Numbered from the stretch's first letter, positions 1-9,645 are shown. The stretch is DNA of 64,000 nucleotides from Corynebacterium callunae DSM 20147 (GCF_000344785.1 NC_020506.1:868001-932000), one strand, 5' to 3'. The notes: generated by a model not told the origin, from the letters alone. Numbers and translations are program-made.

Positions 1-328
1 CGACAAGCGTTATTTCAAGCACGTCCGCGGCACCGACGGTGGCGCGGTAGACCTCGCCGCCCCCGATAATCCAGCCTTCTTGGGGGATTTCGGTGATTAC
101 GGTTGCCCCGGCGGACCACTCGCCGGGATCCCGCGAGGATAGTACGAGGTTCTCGCGGCCGGGCAGTGGTTTAAAGGGGAGCGATTCCCAGGTGCGACGG
201 CCCATAATCACTGGTTGGCCGAGGGTAACGGCTTTGAAGTGTTTGAGGTCTTCAGGGATGTGCCAGGGCATGCCTTGACCGTCGCCGATGACTCCGTTGC
301 GGCTTTGGGCCCAAATCGCCCCGATCAT
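1..328 (-). CDS. folA: Dihydrofolate reductase, 3' end cut by window edge
   Basis: Reduces dihydrofolate to tetrahydrofolate with NADPH, recycling the folate oxidised by ThyA. The first 109 codons are visible, beginning [15 protein letters not shown]. They carry the family marks: the substrate-loop segment [15 protein letters not shown], the NADPH-binding [10 protein letters not shown], and the glycine-rich IIGGGEVY near the edge. The ATG at 328 overlaps the thyA stop as ATGA, so translation is probably coupled to thyA. The C-terminal third lies outside the window. Order thyA-folA is standard in Corynebacterium. Confidence 0.95.
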   Translation of the reverse strand, partial: MIGAIWAQSRNGVIGDGQGMPWHIPEDLKHFKAVTLGQPVIMGRRTWESLPFKPLPGRENLVLSSRDPGEWSAGATVITEIPQEGWIIGGGEVYRATVGAADVLEITLV

Positions 329-1125
329 ACGGCGACTTTGCCGCGGATCACGGGATGTGGATCATAACCTGCGACGGCGATGTCCTCGAAGGTGTAATCG
401 AAGATGGAATCAGCCTTCTTGAGCTCCAGAGTTGGGTAGGGACGTGCATCCCTAGACAGCTGCTCGGCAACCTGCTCACGGTGGTTGTCATAAATATGGC
501 AATCGCCACCGGTCCAGATGAACTCTCCAACTTCCAGGCCTGCCTGCTGGGCAAACATATGGGTCAAAAGAGAATAGGACGCAATATTAAAAGGCACGCC
601 GAGGAACATGTCAGCTGAGCGCTGATAAAGCTGGCAGGAGAGCTTGCCATCGGCTACATAAAATTGGAAGAGCAGGTGGCAAGGGGGCAATGCCATATTT
701 TCTAGCTCTGAAACATTCCACGCGGAGACAATATTGCGGCGGGAATCAGGGTTGTTCTTCAAAGTTTCCAGGGCGCCCGCGATCTGGTCGATGTGTTGAC
801 CATCGGGAGTGGGCCAAGAACGCCACTGCACGCCATAAACGGGGCCGAGTTCGCCGTCTTCGTCAGCCCACTCATTCCAAATGCGGATGTTATTGTCCTG
901 CAGCCACTTCACATTGGAATCGCCACGGAGGAACCACAAAAGCTCGCCCACTACTGAGTGGAAATGCACCTTTTTGGTGGTCAGTAGTGGGAAACCCTCG
1001 GCCAGATTAAAACGAATCTGCTGGCCAAAAAGGGAAGTGGTGCCGGTGCCAGTGCGGTCGTCCTTGTGGGAGCCCTCTTCGGTAATTTTGCGGAGGAGAT
1101 CCTCATAAGGGGTTAGAACAGTCAT
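325..1125 (-). CDS. thyA: Thymidylate synthase ThyA
   Basis: Methylates dUMP to dTMP using methylene-tetrahydrofolate and releases dihydrofolate. The 266-residue protein is close to the length of E. coli ThyA. It carries the catalytic cysteine in [11 protein letters not shown], the dUMP phosphate-binding [17 protein letters not shown], and HIYDNHREQ near the C-terminus. The start [11 protein letters not shown] has no clear Shine-Dalgarno; a TAGCAT hexamer ends 7 nt before the ATG, suggesting leaderless translation. It overlaps folA by 4 nt (ATGA), forming a thymidylate/folate operon. Confidence 0.97.
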   Translation of the reverse strand: MTVLTPYEDLLRKITEEGSHKDDRTGTGTTSLFGQQIRFNLAEGFPLLTTKKVHFHSVVGELLWFLRGDSNVKWLQDNNIRIWNEWADEDGELGPVYGVQWRSWPTPDGQHIDQIAGALETLKNNPDSRRNIVSAWNVSELENMALPPCHLLFQFYVADGKLSCQLYQRSADMFLGVPFNIASYSLLTHMFAQQAGLEVGEFIWTGGDCHIYDNHREQVAEQLSRDARPYPTLELKKADSIFDYTFEDIAVAGYDPHPVIRGKVAV

Positions 1126-1132
1126 GGGGCTA

Positions 1133-1138
1133 ATGCTA
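1133..1138 (-). promoter_or_regulatory. Putative -10 box for leaderless thyA
   Basis: TAGCAT reading leftward, 7 nt before the thyA ATG. The spacing places the transcription start at the initiation codon. No purine-rich ribosome site is present in between. Confidence 0.45.
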
Positions 1139-1166
1139 TACCCGGGAACTATTCTTGGCCAACGGC

Positions 1167-1925
1167 TTAGTAGGAGCCGTTTTCCTCGTAGAAGTCCTTA
1201 CACATCTTGAGGATATCTTCGGCCAGTTCAGGGCGGCAGATCAAAACATCGGGGAGATAGGTGTCCTTGTTGTTATAGGTCAACTCAGAACCATCGAGCC
1301 GCGAGCAGTGCAGACCAGCTGCCTTACACACACCAACAGGCGCAGCAGAATCCCACTCGTATTGGCCACCGGCATGGATATAGGCGTCATAATCGCCCAG
1401 CAATACGTGCATGGCCTTAGCTCCAGCAGAACCAAGAGCTTCGGTAACAAAGCCCAATTTATCGGCGCAGTGCAAAGCAACCTTTGGTGGACGGTTATGG
1501 GAAATAGCAATCACCTTGGAATAAGGTCCAGTGACAGCACGAGCGTCCGCGGAGTGGAAAACCACACCGAGGTCTGGCAGGCCTACCGCAGCGTGGGTGG
1601 GAATGCCGTTTTCTACCAGGGCAATATGTACGGCCCAATCTTGGCGGCCGGTGGCAAATTCTTTGGTGCCATCGAGGGGGTCGATAATCCAAACGCGGTC
1701 CTTGGAAAGGCGGTCTAGGTTATCGGCTGCTTCTTCCGAGAGGAAGCCGTCATCGGGGCGGTGCTGCTCCAAAACGCGGGCAATCCAATTCTGGGCCAGG
1801 TCGTCGCCGGCATCGCCGAGGTTTCGACCACGTAATACGCCTACGTTGCGTACACCTTTAAGGATTTCACCAGTGCCTTGGGCAAGACGGTGGGTGAGGA
1901 TTGAATCATCAATCTGAGCAGTCAT
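1167..1925 (-). CDS. cysQ: CysQ-type 3'(2'),5'-bisphosphate nucleotidase (inositol monophosphatase fold)
   Basis: Probably hydrolyses 3'-phosphoadenosine 5'-phosphate to AMP, relieving the by-product of sulfate assimilation; inositol phosphates are alternative substrates. The 252-residue protein shows the metal-binding motif [11 protein letters not shown] after an EEAAD acidic motif, and a C-terminal [14 protein letters not shown] that fits the second family motif (WDxAA). An upstream in-frame codon at 1961 would overlap the divergent helicase gene, so the ATG at 1925 ([10 protein letters not shown]) is preferred; it has a TAGAAT hexamer 7 nt upstream. Confidence 0.88.
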   Translation of the reverse strand: MTAQIDDSILTHRLAQGTGEILKGVRNVGVLRGRNLGDAGDDLAQNWIARVLEQHRPDDGFLSEEAADNLDRLSKDRVWIIDPLDGTKEFATGRQDWAVHIALVENGIPTHAAVGLPDLGVVFHSADARAVTGPYSKVIAISHNRPPKVALHCADKLGFVTEALGSAGAKAMHVLLGDYDAYIHAGGQYEWDSAAPVGVCKAAGLHCSRLDGSELTYNNKDTYLPDVLICRPELAEDILKMCKDFYEENGSY

Positions 1926-1932
1926 GTTATTA

Positions 1933-1938
1933 ATTCTA
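1933..1938 (-). promoter_or_regulatory. Putative -10 box for leaderless cysQ
   Basis: TAGAAT reading leftward, 7 nt before the cysQ ATG, within the 34-bp gap to the divergent helicase gene. Confidence 0.5.
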
Positions 1939-1959
1939 GATGTTTGGTTACATTGAGGC

Positions 1960-4900
1960 ATGGCTAATAGCGTTCTTTCCCGATTCCGTCCCCAAGTAGC
2001 AGAGTGGTTTAGGGATGTTTTTGCAGCGCCAACTCCGGTTCAGGAAGGAACCTGGAAGGCGGTTTCAGAGGGAAATAATGCATTAGTGGTAGCACCAACA
2101 GGTAGTGGTAAAACCCTCGCTGCTTTTTTGTGGGCACTTAATTCGCTCACCGAACAAACAGGTCAAACGGTTCTAGATACCGGCACGCCAGTTCCAGTCC
2201 GCGGTGGCAAGGTGAAAGTTCTTTATATTTCACCGCTTAAAGCACTAGGTGTGGACGTGGAAAATAACCTGCGCGCACCCCTTAATGGTATTGCTCGTAC
2301 GGCTGCAAAAATGGGCCTTGATGTGCCGAATATCACCGTGGCAGTGCGCTCTGGCGATACCCCGGCAGCGGAGCGTGCACGCCAGGTTCGCAAAGCTCCA
2401 GACATCCTCATTACCACTCCCGAATCTGCCTACCTCATGCTCACTTCCAAGGCCGGAGCAATCCTCTCTGAGGTGGATGTTGTCATCATTGATGAGATCC
2501 ACGCCATGGCTGGCACTAAAAGGGGAGTACACCTCGCACTGACCCTGGAACGCCTGGAAATGCTGACCAAACGCCCGGTGCAAAGGGTAGGTCTTTCAGC
2601 TACTGTGCGACCGCTAGAAACCGTAGCTTCTTTCCTCGGGGGCAATCGTCCGGTAACTATTGTGGCGCCACCTGCGGAAAAGAAATGGGAACTTACGGTC
2701 ACTGTCCCGGTGGAAGATATGTCAGATCTGCCGACTCAGGAGCAGGGCTCGACTATCGGGGAGTACGTCATCGATGATCCTTTGGGACTCACCGGTGAAT
2801 CTGCCTTGCCTACCCAGAATTCCATTTGGCCGCATATTGAGCAGCAGGTTTATAACCAGGTGATGTCTGCCAAATCCACCATTGTCTTTGTAAATTCCAG
2901 ACGCTCGGCGGAACGCCTTACTAGTCGCTTAAATGAAATCTGGGCGCTGGAGCATGATCCGGAATCGCTATCACCAGAATTGCGGCGCCCCCCAGCACAG
3001 GTCATGGGAAGTGATGTTGCAGGCAAAGCGCCACAGGTGATTGCGCGTGCCCATCATGGGTCAGTGTCCAAGGACGAGCGGGCCCTCACTGAAACGATGC
3101 TGAAGGAGGGGCGTTTAAAAGCCGTTATTTCCACCTCCTCCCTCGAGTTGGGTATCGATATGGGTGCGGTGGAGCTTGTCATCCAGGTGGAATCACCGCC
3201 GTCCGTGGCAAGTGGTCTGCAGCGCGTGGGGCGCGCGGGGCACTTTGTGGGGGCGACGTCGATAGGCTCCTTTTATCCCAAACACCGCTCAGATTTGGTG
3301 CAAACCGCGGTCACTGTGCAGCGCATGAAAGAGGGCCTTATCGAGGAGCTAAAAGTCCCCAAAAATGCCCTTGACGTGCTGGCACAGCAAACTGTCGCGG
3401 CCGTGTCCATAGCGGATGTTAATGTCGACGAGTGGTACGAGATTGTGCGGAAATCTTATCCCTATAGGGAGTTGGCCAGGGAGGTTTATGATTCAGTCAT
3501 TGATTTAGTGAGCGGGGTATATCCCTCCACGGATTTTGCGGAGCTGCGGCCTCGCGTGGTCTTTGACCGTGTCTCCGGAATGCTTGAATCGCGTCCCGGC
3601 GCGCAAAGAGTTGCCGTTACCAGTGGTGGCACTATTCCAGACCGTGGCATGTTTGGCGTGTTTTTGGTTGGCGATGGTCCGCGCCGGGTAGGTGAGCTTG
3701 ATGAAGAGATGGTCTATGAGTCTCGGGTGGGAGATGTATTTACCCTCGGCGCCTCCAGTTGGCGTATTGAGGAGATCACGCGTGATCAGGTGATCGTTAC
3801 CCCTGCGCCGGGGCACACTGGCCGCCTGCCGTTTTGGACTGGCGATGCCGCCGGGCGGCCTGCGGAGCTCGGCAAAGCCTTGGGAGCTTTTCGACGCACC
3901 ACCCTCGCTGATCCCGCGTCTTCTGGATTAGAGGGCTGGGCACATGACAATCTCATTGCTTTCCTGCAGGAACAAGAGGAAGCAACGGGAGTGCTCCCTG
4001 ATGAAAAAACCCTGGTTCTTGAGCGTTTTAGGGATGAACTAGGGGACTGGCGCATTGTTTTGCACACCCCTTATGGACGCGGGGTTAATGCTGCGTGGGC
4101 ACTTGCCATTGGGGCAAAAATTGCGGAAGCAACGGGAATGGATGCGCAGGCTGTTTCGGGAGATGATGGCATTGTACTGCGGCTTCCAGATGGCGAAGAG
4201 CCCAGCGGTGCCTTGTTTATGTTTGATGCGGAAGAAATCGAAAAGATCGTCACTGAGCAGGTGGGAAACTCCGCACTTTTCGCCAGTCGCTTCCGAGAGT
4301 GCGCAGCACGTGCTTTGTTGCTGCCGCGTCGTAATCCTGGAAAGCGTGCACCTTTGTGGCAGCAGCGCCAGCGCGCAGCCCAACTACTGGACGTGGCACG
4401 GAAATATCCTAGTTTTCCGATCATTTTGGAAACGGTTCGCGAATGTCTCCAAGACGTTTATGATCTGCCGGCCCTGAAGCAATTGATTGAGGATCTGCAG
4501 CTGCGCCGGGTGCGAATTGTGGAGGTCACCACCCAGCAGCCCAGCCCCTTTGCTTCTTCTTTGCTCTTTAACTACACCGGTGCCTTTATGTATGAGGGCG
4601 ATAGTCCGCTGGCGGAAAAGCGCGCAGCAGCCCTTGCTCTCGATCCAACTCTCTTGGCAAAGCTGCTGGGGGAAGTTGAGCTAAGACAACTTCTCGATCC
4701 AGATATTATTCAGGAGGTCCACGATCAACTGCGCCGGGTAAGCGACCGAGCTGCGCGAAATAATGAAGAGCTGGCCGATTCTCTCCGTATTCTTGGTCCA
4801 ATTCCACTGGATGAACTAGGCGAACACATCACCTTTGATGATCCTGACTTAGGTGATCGTGCCATGACGGTGCGAATTAATGGACGCCCGCACTTAGCGC

Positions 4901-6504
4901 AAGTTCTTGACGCACCACTGCTGAGAGATGCTTTGGGAGTCCCAGTGCCTCCGAGAGTTCCGGCGCAGGTGGAAACCATCACTGATGCCATGGAACAGCT
5001 GGTTAACCGGTGGGTAAGAACTCGTGGACCATTTGTGGCACAAGACCTCGCGGATGCCTTTGGGCTAGGAATTGCCCAAGCAATCACCTATTTGCGAGCA
5101 GCTCCCGTCACGGAGGGTCATTTCCGGCAAGGGATAGCCGCGCAGGAATATTGCGCCACGGAAGTCTTGGGCATTATCCGCAGGCGCAGCCTTGCCTTGG
5201 CGCGGAAACAAACAAGGCCGGTGTCGCAGACGGCTTATGCGCGTTTCTTGTTGGATTGGCAGCAGGTAGCGCCCGTCGGCAAGCGTCCGACGCTGCGCGG
5301 GGTTGATGGTACCTATTCGGTTATTGAGCAGCTCGCTGGCGTGCGTTTGCCAGCTAGCGCGTGGGAGGATTTGGTGTTGCCTGCCCGCGTGGATTATTCG
5401 CCGGCACATTTGGATGAGCTCACTGCTAATGGGGAAGTCCTGATTGTCGGTGCCGGCCAAGCCGGCAGCCGTGACCCCTGGATCACCTTGTTGCCCGCTG
5501 ACTTCGCTGAGCAGCTGGTGGGGGCGGCGTCGACAAGCTTGACGCCTTTACAAGAAGCAGTTGTGGAACAGCTTAAACCGGGTGGCGGTTTCCTTTTTAG
5601 TGATATTTTGGCGGCGAATTTTGGCTATACCGCGAGCCAACTGCAGGAAGCTATGTGGGGATTGGTGGAAGCTGGCGTTGTCAGCCCCGACAGCTTTGCG
5701 CCGATCCGCGCGCGCCTGGCGTCTGGTGGCGCGCATAAGGCCAAGCGGCGTCCCACACGCTCCAGGGTGCGCACCCGCACCACCTTTAACACCGAAGTGC
5801 CACCAGATATGCGTGGTCGGTGGGCATTGACCGTGCAACCTGCCGACGCAACCAGCCGCTCGGTGGCGCACGGCGAGGCTTGGTTGGACCGCTACGGCGT
5901 GGTGACCCGGGGCAGCGTGGTTGCCGAAGACGTGGTTGGGGGCTTCGCGCTCGCTTATAAGGTGCTGTCGGGGTTTGAGGAAAGCGGCAAAGCCATCCGT
6001 GGCTACCTCATTGAAGGTCTGGGCGCCGCGCAATTTTCCACGCCCGCGATCATTGACCGCCTGCGCGGCAACGATGATTCCCCCGACGTTGAGGGGTGGC
6101 CCTCCGGCGCCACCGACCCCGAGGTCTACCTCATTGCCGCCGCCGATCCCGCCAACCCCTACGGCGCCGCGCTGCCGTGGCCCGAGTCCGGAAACCGCGC
6201 TGCGGGCGCGATGGTAGTGCTTTGCGACGGGATGCTCCTGGCACATATTTCTCGCGGCGGGCGCACACTTAATGTTTTTCACGATGACATTGAGCGCATT
6301 GCCCGTGCGCTAGCTACCTATGATCGCCTCACCGTAGAAAAAATCAACGGAGAAAGTGTTTTTGATTCTCCGCTCTTGGCAAAGTTCCGAAGCTTCGGGG
6401 CGTCCATCACTCCGAAGGGAATGCGCTTTCGGGAAGTGATCAGTTTTGATGATCAACTACCTGAGCGAGGGGCTCGACCATTTCGTGGAGGCTTCGGACG
6501 CTAA
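1960..6504 (+). CDS. lhr: Lhr-type ATP-dependent helicase (large helicase-related protein)
   Basis: Superfamily 2 DNA helicase of 1514 residues, nearly the same length as mycobacterial Lhr, which translocates 3'-5' on ssDNA and unwinds RNA:DNA hybrids; a DNA repair role is likely. Walker A APTGSGKT is at residues 45-52 and the DEIH box at 178-181. Motif III is GLSATVRP, the second RecA domain carries STSSLELGIDMG and QRVGRAGH, and a long winged-helix and Lhr-specific C-terminal region follows. The ATG at 1960 is chosen because the gap to cysQ is only 34 bp. nei follows 9 nt downstream, the same lhr-nei pairing as in Mycobacterium. The 3' portion (about 5.7-6.2 kb) is visibly richer in G+C than the rest. 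Confidence 0.95.
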   Translation: MANSVLSRFRPQVAEWFRDVFAAPTPVQEGTWKAVSEGNNALVVAPTGSGKTLAAFLWALNSLTEQTGQTVLDTGTPVPVRGGKVKVLYISPLKALGVDVENNLRAPLNGIARTAAKMGLDVPNITVAVRSGDTPAAERARQVRKAPDILITTPESAYLMLTSKAGAILSEVDVVIIDEIHAMAGTKRGVHLALTLERLEMLTKRPVQRVGLSATVRPLETVASFLGGNRPVTIVAPPAEKKWELTVTVPVEDMSDLPTQEQGSTIGEYVIDDPLGLTGESALPTQNSIWPHIEQQVYNQVMSAKSTIVFVNSRRSAERLTSRLNEIWALEHDPESLSPELRRPPAQVMGSDVAGKAPQVIARAHHGSVSKDERALTETMLKEGRLKAVISTSSLELGIDMGAVELVIQVESPPSVASGLQRVGRAGHFVGATSIGSFYPKHRSDLVQTAVTVQRMKEGLIEELKVPKNALDVLAQQTVAAVSIADVNVDEWYEIVRKSYPYRELAREVYDSVIDLVSGVYPSTDFAELRPRVVFDRVSGMLESRPGAQRVAVTSGGTIPDRGMFGVFLVGDGPRRVGELDEEMVYESRVGDVFTLGASSWRIEEITRDQVIVTPAPGHTGRLPFWTGDAAGRPAELGKALGAFRRTTLADPASSGLEGWAHDNLIAFLQEQEEATGVLPDEKTLVLERFRDELGDWRIVLHTPYGRGVNAAWALAIGAKIAEATGMDAQAVSGDDGIVLRLPDGEEPSGALFMFDAEEIEKIVTEQVGNSALFASRFRECAARALLLPRRNPGKRAPLWQQRQRAAQLLDVARKYPSFPIILETVRECLQDVYDLPALKQLIEDLQLRRVRIVEVTTQQPSPFASSLLFNYTGAFMYEGDSPLAEKRAAALALDPTLLAKLLGEVELRQLLDPDIIQEVHDQLRRVSDRAARNNEELADSLRILGPIPLDELGEHITFDDPDLGDRAMTVRINGRPHLAQVLDAPLLRDALGVPVPPRVPAQVETITDAMEQLVNRWVRTRGPFVAQDLADAFGLGIAQAITYLRAAPVTEGHFRQGIAAQEYCATEVLGIIRRRSLALARKQTRPVSQTAYARFLLDWQQVAPVGKRPTLRGVDGTYSVIEQLAGVRLPASAWEDLVLPARVDYSPAHLDELTANGEVLIVGAGQAGSRDPWITLLPADFAEQLVGAASTSLTPLQEAVVEQLKPGGGFLFSDILAANFGYTASQLQEAMWGLVEAGVVSPDSFAPIRARLASGGAHKAKRRPTRSRVRTRTTFNTEVPPDMRGRWALTVQPADATSRSVAHGEAWLDRYGVVTRGSVVAEDVVGGFALAYKVLSGFEESGKAIRGYLIEGLGAAQFSTPAIIDRLRGNDDSPDVEGWPSGATDPEVYLIAAADPANPYGAALPWPESGNRAAGAMVVLCDGMLLAHISRGGRTLNVFHDDIERIARALATYDRLTVEKINGESVFDSPLLAKFRSFGASITPKGMRFREVISFDDQLPERGARPFRGGFGR

Positions 6505-6513
6505 CCTGTAGAT

Positions 6514-7287
6514 ATGCCTGAAGGTGATTCCGTCTTTCAACTTTCCCGCCGTCTGCAATTTATGCGCGGTAGGGAAGTCCTAGAAACCTCGCTGCGCGTG
6601 CCTTCGGTGGCATTGCATGATTTCACTGGCAGCACTGTGCACCGGGTGTGGCCATATGGAAAACACCTCTTTATGCAATTTGGCGAGGAAGTTCTGCACA
6701 CCCACCTTAAGATGGAGGGCTCCTGGGCTGTGCATCGCAAAGGGGATCGCTGGCGCAAACCTGGCCACACCGCTCGAGTTGTTTTAGTGCTTTCTGAAAA
6801 CATCGAAGTGGTGGGGCATTCCCTGGGGTTTGTGCGAGTGTTCCCGGTCCAGGATTATCCCTCACAAATCGCGAACCTTGGCCCCGACGTTTTGGGCGAC
6901 TTTGATATGTCGCTGGCCAAAGCAAATATTATGCAGCAACCACTGCGAAGCATCGGGGAAGCTCTGCTGGATCAATCCAATCTGGCGGGGGTAGGAAATG
7001 AATACCGCGCGGAGATTTGTTTTTTGTTGGGAGTACATCCGGCCACTCCAGTTGCCTCGGTAGACGTGGATCGAGCGCTGCGGATTACCCGGAAGCTCAT
7101 GTGGGAAAATAGGAATTCCCCATTGCGAGTAACCACGGGGGTTCGTCGCGCAGGGGAATCATCCTACGTTTTTGGCAGAAATAACAAGCCCTGCCGCAGA
7201 TGTGGTACTCGAATTGTTAAAGCAGAGCTGGGTGAAAGGATCATCTGGTGGTGTCCGCGCTGCCAACCGCTAGTATCAGATCTGTGA
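6514..7287 (+). CDS. nei: Endonuclease VIII-like DNA glycosylase/AP lyase (Fpg/Nei family)
   Basis: Removes oxidised bases and cleaves the abasic site. The mature N-terminus is PEGD after Met removal, giving catalytic Pro2 and Glu3. THLKMEGSW and the helix-two-turn-helix region around LLDQSNLAGVGNEYRAEICF match the family. A C-terminal zinc finger uses Cys227, Cys230, Cys247 and Cys250. Length 257 fits Nei. It lies 9 nt after lhr, so the two repair proteins are probably cotranscribed, and it overlaps the next gene by 4 nt. Fpg (MutM) is excluded by PEGD instead of PELPEVE. Confidence 0.93.
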   Translation: MPEGDSVFQLSRRLQFMRGREVLETSLRVPSVALHDFTGSTVHRVWPYGKHLFMQFGEEVLHTHLKMEGSWAVHRKGDRWRKPGHTARVVLVLSENIEVVGHSLGFVRVFPVQDYPSQIANLGPDVLGDFDMSLAKANIMQQPLRSIGEALLDQSNLAGVGNEYRAEICFLLGVHPATPVASVDVDRALRITRKLMWENRNSPLRVTTGVRRAGESSYVFGRNNKPCRRCGTRIVKAELGERIIWWCPRCQPLVSDL

Positions 7288-7664
7288 AACTTCTACTAAA
7301 TCTAATTTGGCTTTTCTTTGGTGGTATTTGGCTTGCCTTGGGCTACATCTTCTTCGGTATCATCGCCTGCTGTTTGATCATCACCATTCCCGCAGGTGTT
7401 GCCAGCTTCAGAATGGCCAGCTACGCCTTCTGGCCTTTTGGCCGCACCGTAGTTCGCACCGGTGGCAGCCTATCTACCTTCCACAATGTGATTTGGTTCC
7501 TCATCGCCGGGTTCTGGTTGGCGTTGGGGCACCTGGCCACCGCAATTGCCCAGGCAATCACCATCATTGGCATTCCGCTGGCCATTGCGAATCTCAAAAT
7601 GATTCCGGTTACCTGCTTCCCCTTTGGAAAGCAGATTGTTGCTAGTCCGAACTCGCTTTTTTAG
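7284..7664 (+). CDS. YccF-family inner-membrane protein
   Basis: A 126-residue membrane protein with four hydrophobic stretches arranged as two similar halves (LIWLFFGGIWLALGYIFFG and VIWFLIAGFWLALGHL, each followed by an IxIPxG/A turn and a PFG motif). This duplicated layout is typical of the YccF family; its function is unknown. The GTG at 7284 overlaps the nei stop (GTGA), so translation is probably coupled; a longer start at 7248 would lie deep within nei. The 3' end overlaps the convergent dedA gene by 23 bp. Confidence 0.82.
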   Translation: MKLLLNLIWLFFGGIWLALGYIFFGIIACCLIITIPAGVASFRMASYAFWPFGRTVVRTGGSLSTFHNVIWFLIAGFWLALGHLATAIAQAITIIGIPLAIANLKMIPVTCFPFGKQIVASPNSLF

Positions 7665-8259
7665 TTGCGTTTCGACGCACCAACTTAAACAAGAAGAACA
7701 GCAAAACCAACACAATTACTGCGTAGATGACGGAAGAATAGCTCTCGAACCAACGGGATACTGTTTCCCATTCGGCGCCGAGAGCTACTCCGGCCCAGAT
7801 TAAGATGGCATTCCAGATGGTGCTGCCCACTGCGGTAAGGACACCAAAAAGCAGGGGATTCATCTTATCGACACCCGCAGGGATAGAAATCAGACTTCTC
7901 ACGCCTGGGACGAGTCGGCCAAAAAACACCGAATAACGGCCATACTTATCAAACCAAAGCAGGGACTTATCGACGTCGGAGGCATCAACAAGCCACATTT
8001 TGTCAGCGATTTCCCGGAGGCGGTTTGCGCCGATAGCGCGGCCTAGGCCATAGAGCAAATAAGCTCCTGCCACGGATCCAATGACAGACCAGATTAGGGC
8101 CGCCCACACATTTAGATCACCTTGAGTTGTGGTGAAACCTGCGAGAGGCAACACTACTTCACTGGGAATTGGTGGAAAGACATTTTCCAAAAATACTGCG
8201 AATCCCACGCCCGGAGCCCCCAAGGCCTCCATCAGCGAGATAATCCAATTCATGATCAT
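7642..8259 (-). CDS. DedA-family membrane protein
   Basis: A 205-residue polytopic membrane protein of the DedA/SNARE-associated (VTT) family, linked to lipid-carrier recycling and membrane homeostasis. Family marks are FLENVFPPIPSEVVLPLAG near the N-terminus and FFGRLVPGVRSLISIPAGVDKM in the middle. ATG 8259 (MIMNW) is chosen because GGAGGA lies 7 nt upstream and because it overlaps the stop of the preceding small gene as ATGA. The last 23 bp overlap yccF tail to tail. Its exact substrate cannot be told from sequence. Confidence 0.9.
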   Translation of the reverse strand: MIMNWIISLMEALGAPGVGFAVFLENVFPPIPSEVVLPLAGFTTTQGDLNVWAALIWSVIGSVAGAYLLYGLGRAIGANRLREIADKMWLVDASDVDKSLLWFDKYGRYSVFFGRLVPGVRSLISIPAGVDKMNPLLFGVLTAVGSTIWNAILIWAGVALGAEWETVSRWFESYSSVIYAVIVLVLLFFLFKLVRRNATKKASSD

Positions 8260-8444
8260 TGTGCGTTCCTCCGATAATTCTTGACGGTTGCAGCCCACGC
8301 TGGGATCACGGGGTACATGATTAACAGCTGCCAAACCCACCCGACATGAAACACCCAATGAAGTATTGCAAGAACCGTCAGGAATAAAACGACGGAGATT
8401 ATAGAAGTTTCGTCGAAAGCTAACTTGGGTTTTTCGGCGCGCAT
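8256..8444 (-). CDS. Small two-helix membrane protein, unknown function
   Basis: A 62-residue protein not recognised as any named family. After a charged N-terminus (MRAEKPKLAFDET) it has two hydrophobic segments (residues about 15-35 and 38-53), and it ends with the basic KNYRRNAQ. The ATG is preceded by AGGATG with a 5-nt gap. It starts 9 nt after the exporter stop, and its own stop overlaps the dedA start as ATGA, so it sits in a three-gene leftward operon. The tight coupling on both sides argues that it is a real gene, perhaps a partner of DedA (inference). Confidence 0.68.
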   Translation of the reverse strand: MRAEKPKLAFDETSIISVVLFLTVLAILHWVFHVGWVWQLLIMYPVIPAWAATVKNYRRNAQ

Positions 8445-8453
8445 GTAGCCATC

Positions 8454-9632
8454 CTATCTATTAATAAGATCTTCGACATGGACAGCGCGTGTGGCAAAGT
8501 ACCCACCAATCAAAACGAAGATCGTTGCGAGGATGAAAAGTACCAACACTGAGGAAAAGGACCGGGTGGCGTCGAGAAGCAAACCGGTGAGCAGCGGACC
8601 GAGGCACGCAACTGAATACCCCAGCCCCTGAGCAAATGAGCTAAGCGCCGCAGCGCCGGCGGTGCTGCGGGCGCGGAAGTTGATGAGGGTAAGCGCCATG
8701 GGGAAAGCCAGAGGCCCGAGCCCGGAAAGCGTAACCCACAGCCACGGGGCAGCCATGGGTGCGAGGCACAGGCCTGCATTGCCGATGAGAAAGCAGATGC
8801 CGGCGGTGAATAAAAGTGGATAGGAATCTCTAAAGCGCGACACGAACCACGGTCCGAGAATGTTCAGGGGCAATCCTAAAATTGACCACCAGCCCAAAAG
8901 AATTGCGCCGAGCTGAGGATCGGAAACCATTTGGGGCAAAAACGACATCAGAATATAGGTCGAAAAGGATGTAAAGCCAAACATGAAACCCAGGCCGAGG
9001 CCCACGGAAGTTTTCCACACCGGAAGCATATTTACTTCAAGGTTTTGATTGCTGGAAGTTCCCGATCTTGAAGTAAGAAGCGGGATCCAGGCTACGGCGG
9101 CGGCTAAGCCTAAAAGTGCCCAGGACCCCAGGGAGACTCGCCAACCGCTAATGCCGAGATGCGCGGCCCATAAAGAAATGGGTACGGCGAGCATCGGGGC
9201 TGAGGCTTGCACTAATTGGGAGGACACCAAATATGTGGTGGACATACTGGCGATATGGTTCGGGAAATATTCCCGCACTGCCAGTGGCATCAGCGCGTTG
9301 GTTATGCCGATAGCAAAAAGTGCGAGGATCGAGCCAATTGTGAGTAAGTTGGCGCCACCAACCACTCGGATAAGCTGCCCCGCGGCGGTGAGCAGCATTG
9401 CAAAAAGTAAGAGCTGCGAGGTTGAGAGCTTCCGCTTCAAACGAGGAAGCACAAAAGCAGCTAATGCAAACATGGCGGTGGGAATCATTCCCAAGACCCC
9501 GATATGCGTAGCGCTGACTGCGAGGTCCGTCTGAATCTCCGGAACCAACGGTGCGAGGGCGGTAATTGCCGTGCGTAGGTTGAAGGAGGTGAGGACGATT
9601 GCAGTCAGCGCTAAAAGCCGCGGGGATTTCAC
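8454..9632 (-). CDS. MFS transporter, CynX/NimT-like
   Basis: A 392-residue major facilitator with twelve predicted hydrophobic helices. The N-terminus (LTSFNLRTAITALAPLVPEIQ) and overall length resemble the CynX/NimT subgroup, whose members move cyanate, nitroimidazoles or related small anions. The substrate here is not predictable. The GTG start at 9632 has a TAGTAT hexamer 7 nt upstream and no ribosome site, suggesting leaderless translation. It heads a leftward operon with a small membrane protein and dedA. Confidence 0.85.
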   Translation of the reverse strand: MKSPRLLALTAIVLTSFNLRTAITALAPLVPEIQTDLAVSATHIGVLGMIPTAMFALAAFVLPRLKRKLSTSQLLLFAMLLTAAGQLIRVVGGANLLTIGSILALFAIGITNALMPLAVREYFPNHIASMSTTYLVSSQLVQASAPMLAVPISLWAAHLGISGWRVSLGSWALLGLAAAVAWIPLLTSRSGTSSNQNLEVNMLPVWKTSVGLGLGFMFGFTSFSTYILMSFLPQMVSDPQLGAILLGWWSILGLPLNILGPWFVSRFRDSYPLLFTAGICFLIGNAGLCLAPMAAPWLWVTLSGLGPLAFPMALTLINFRARSTAGAAALSSFAQGLGYSVACLGPLLTGLLLDATRSFSSVLVLFILATIFVLIGGYFATRAVHVEDLINR

Positions 9633-9639
9633 CCAATCG

Positions 9640-9645
9640 ATACTA
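9640..9645 (-). promoter_or_regulatory. Putative -10 box for leaderless MFS gene
   Basis: TAGTAT reading leftward, 7 nt before GTG 9632; it lies in the 22-bp gap after the pgi stop, so the exporter operon probably has its own promoter overlapping the pgi 3' end. Confidence 0.45.

Noticed and set aside
5548..6282. 244-residue open frame antisense to lhr
   Set aside because: Falls in the G+C-rich part of lhr, where antisense stop codons are rare; Gly/Ala/His-rich composition and no start signal.
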